From NCBI GenBank assembly GCA_015663215.1, contig DQSP01000287.1:1-6081 (forward strand): 6,081 bases of DNA, written 5' to 3'. Below, one piece after another: positions 4,850-6,081 of the stretch; position 1 is the first letter of the stretch, and each line of letters opens with the position of its first letter. This DNA comes from Sulfurimonas sp. (GTDB lineage Bacteria; Campylobacterota; Campylobacteria; Campylobacterales; Sulfurimonadaceae). The position numbers and the translations under genes are program-made. The notes beneath the pieces were generated by a model. It saw only the letters and a list, made by a program, of their open reading frames with translations. It ran no database searches and had not been told where the DNA came from.

Positions 4850-6081
4850 ATGAAAACAATTAAATTGAGTCTTGCAGCTTTAATTGTGGTAGGTTCTGGT
4901 CTCTCTTTGAATGCAGCTGATAAACCAAAAGTTAAACTTAAAGGAAACAGAACATTGGTATTCAACAAAGTCCCACCAAAAGTTGACAGTTTAAAAGATA
5001 TGTTGACTGAAGGTATGTTTTATGGTCGTATTCGCATAAATACATTTAAGTGGGACTGGAAAACAGAGACATCAAAGAGTAAAGATAACTGGACGGCTGG
5101 ATTTGGTGGAAGCCTTCTATATAAATCTGCTGAATATAAAGGTTTCAGCGGTATGGCTGGACTTTATACTTCGCAAAACCCTTGGCATATGAATAACAAT
5201 GATGTTAAATTTATAAAGGCAGGTAAAGATACAATAAGCCGTTATAGTGTAAAGACTACCGGTGATTGGGGAATGACAGTATTGGCACAAGCATACCTGC
5301 AGTACCGCTTAAGTAAAACAAAACTAAGAGTAGGACGACAGATTTTTGAGAGTTTCTTAACAAAGAGCAACGATACCAAAATGATTCCAAATACATTTGA
5401 GGGTTTCTCTGTTGTCTCAAAAGATCTGCCTAAAACTACTCTAAAAGCTGCATTCTTTACGCGCCAAAAACTTCGTGATCATACACGCTTTCATGATGTC
5501 ATAACATTTAAAGATGGAGCTGGAGAGAGTTGGACAAATAATGATGACTCTGCTATAAATAAATCATTAACATATCAAAAATTTGTAGATGCAGGTTTAG
5601 ATCCAGATCATAGTTTGGTTGTATTGGAAGCAGTTAATAAGTCGATCAAAAATCTTAAACTAAAGGCAAACTATACTGCTGTTCCAGATGTTGTATCGTC
5701 TGCAACAGTTGAGGCATACTATACAATTCCAGTAGGTGGTTTGAAGATAGTTCCTGGTGTTAGATATATGAAACAGTATGATGATTTAGGTGGTAAACTT
5801 GGGGCAGTTGCAAATCTTAAAGGTAATAGTGCTGGATATGCAAATCCAAATAGTCTAGATAGCTGGTTGTTTGCTGCTAAAGTTGACATTAAGAGCAATC
5901 AAGCTTGGAAGTTTAGAATAGGATATTCAAAAATAGCAGATGAAGCTGACATATTGGCACCATGGCGCGGTTTTCCTACTGGTGGCTTTACAAGAGCAAT
6001 GGCTCAATATAACTGGTATGCAAATACTAAAACATATATGATTCGTGGAGACTACAGCTTTGACAAAGCAGGTCTTGTTCC
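4850..6081 (+). CDS. Outer-membrane porin, OprD-like family of Campylobacterota; 3' end beyond the window
   Basis: The ATG at 4850 has AAAGGA (4838-4843) six bases upstream and opens a frame with no stop to the window edge, giving 410 complete codons. The product starts with a Sec signal peptide (hydrophobic 6-20, probable cleavage after LNA at residue 22). The remainder is rich in alternating polar and aromatic or aliphatic strands, has no cysteine, and looks like a transmembrane beta-barrel. Recognisable landmarks are EGMFYGRIR near the first strand, QKLRDHTRFHDV (206-217), and WRGFPTGGFTRA (372-383), which I associate with the OprD-family porins of Sulfurimonas and relatives. Such proteins let small solutes cross the outer membrane. 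Its position after soxXYZAB hints at uptake of sulfur anions, but that is inference. The substrate cannot be read from the sequence, and the C-terminal aromatic residue typical of barrel proteins lies outside the window. Confidence 0.82.
   Translation, partial: MKTIKLSLAALIVVGSGLSLNAADKPKVKLKGNRTLVFNKVPPKVDSLKDMLTEGMFYGRIRINTFKWDWKTETSKSKDNWTAGFGGSLLYKSAEYKGFSGMAGLYTSQNPWHMNNNDVKFIKAGKDTISRYSVKTTGDWGMTVLAQAYLQYRLSKTKLRVGRQIFESFLTKSNDTKMIPNTFEGFSVVSKDLPKTTLKAAFFTRQKLRDHTRFHDVITFKDGAGESWTNNDDSAINKSLTYQKFVDAGLDPDHSLVVLEAVNKSIKNLKLKANYTAVPDVVSSATVEAYYTIPVGGLKIVPGVRYMKQYDDLGGKLGAVANLKGNSAGYANPNSLDSWLFAAKVDIKSNQAWKFRIGYSKIADEADILAPWRGFPTGGFTRAMAQYNWYANTKTYMIRGDYSFDKAGLV

Noticed and set aside
4717..4968. 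83-residue frame on the - strand across the soxB-porin junction
   Set aside because: Its upstream half is antisense to the porin signal peptide and it resembles no family. Only the short start signal at 4749 is noted, as a finding.

Overview
The window carries a complete soxXYZAB operon, the core of the periplasmic thiosulfate-oxidising (Sox) multienzyme system. It is flanked by the 3' part of a polyphosphate kinase 2 gene and the 5' part of an outer-membrane porin gene. All real genes are on the + strand. The AT-rich DNA, the soxXYZAB order without adjacent soxCD, and a porin resembling the OprD-like porins of Campylobacterota together suggest a sulfur-oxidising campylobacterote such as Sulfurimonas, Sulfurovum or Sulfuricurvum. 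The genus cannot be fixed from the sequence alone.

Layout. Positions 1-585 are the 3' end of ppk2. Positions 586-765 are a 180-base AT-rich intergenic region with an 11-bp tandem repeat (601-622), a two-tier hairpin that fits a ppk2 terminator (662-704), and an inverted repeat around a candidate -10 box (706-738). The operon follows with tight spacing: soxX (766-1323), soxY (1337-1807), soxZ (1826-2164), soxA (2168-2938) and soxB (2952-4715). Each gene has its own Shine-Dalgarno sequence and the gaps are 3 to 18 bases. Positions 4716-4849 hold a large hairpin (4725-4790) without a U-tract and a probable promoter. A porin gene starts at 4850 and runs off the window.

How the genes work together. 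The SoxY-SoxZ complex carries sulfur intermediates on a cysteine near the SoxY C-terminus. SoxA and SoxX form a c-type cytochrome that oxidatively joins thiosulfate to that cysteine. SoxB, a di-metal hydrolase, releases sulfate. SoxY and SoxB have twin-arginine signals, SoxX and SoxA have Sec-type signals, and SoxZ has none and is expected to be exported with SoxY. The sulfur dehydrogenase SoxCD is absent here; in this phylum it is often encoded in a second cluster with another soxYZ pair.

No wholly new system is evident. The points most worth a second look are a cysteine-bearing SoxB tail, a SoxY carrier arm ending GGCG rather than GGCGG plus an extra internal cysteine, a single-heme SoxA, and the structured soxB-porin junction whose loop contains a copy of the 16S anti-Shine-Dalgarno core.
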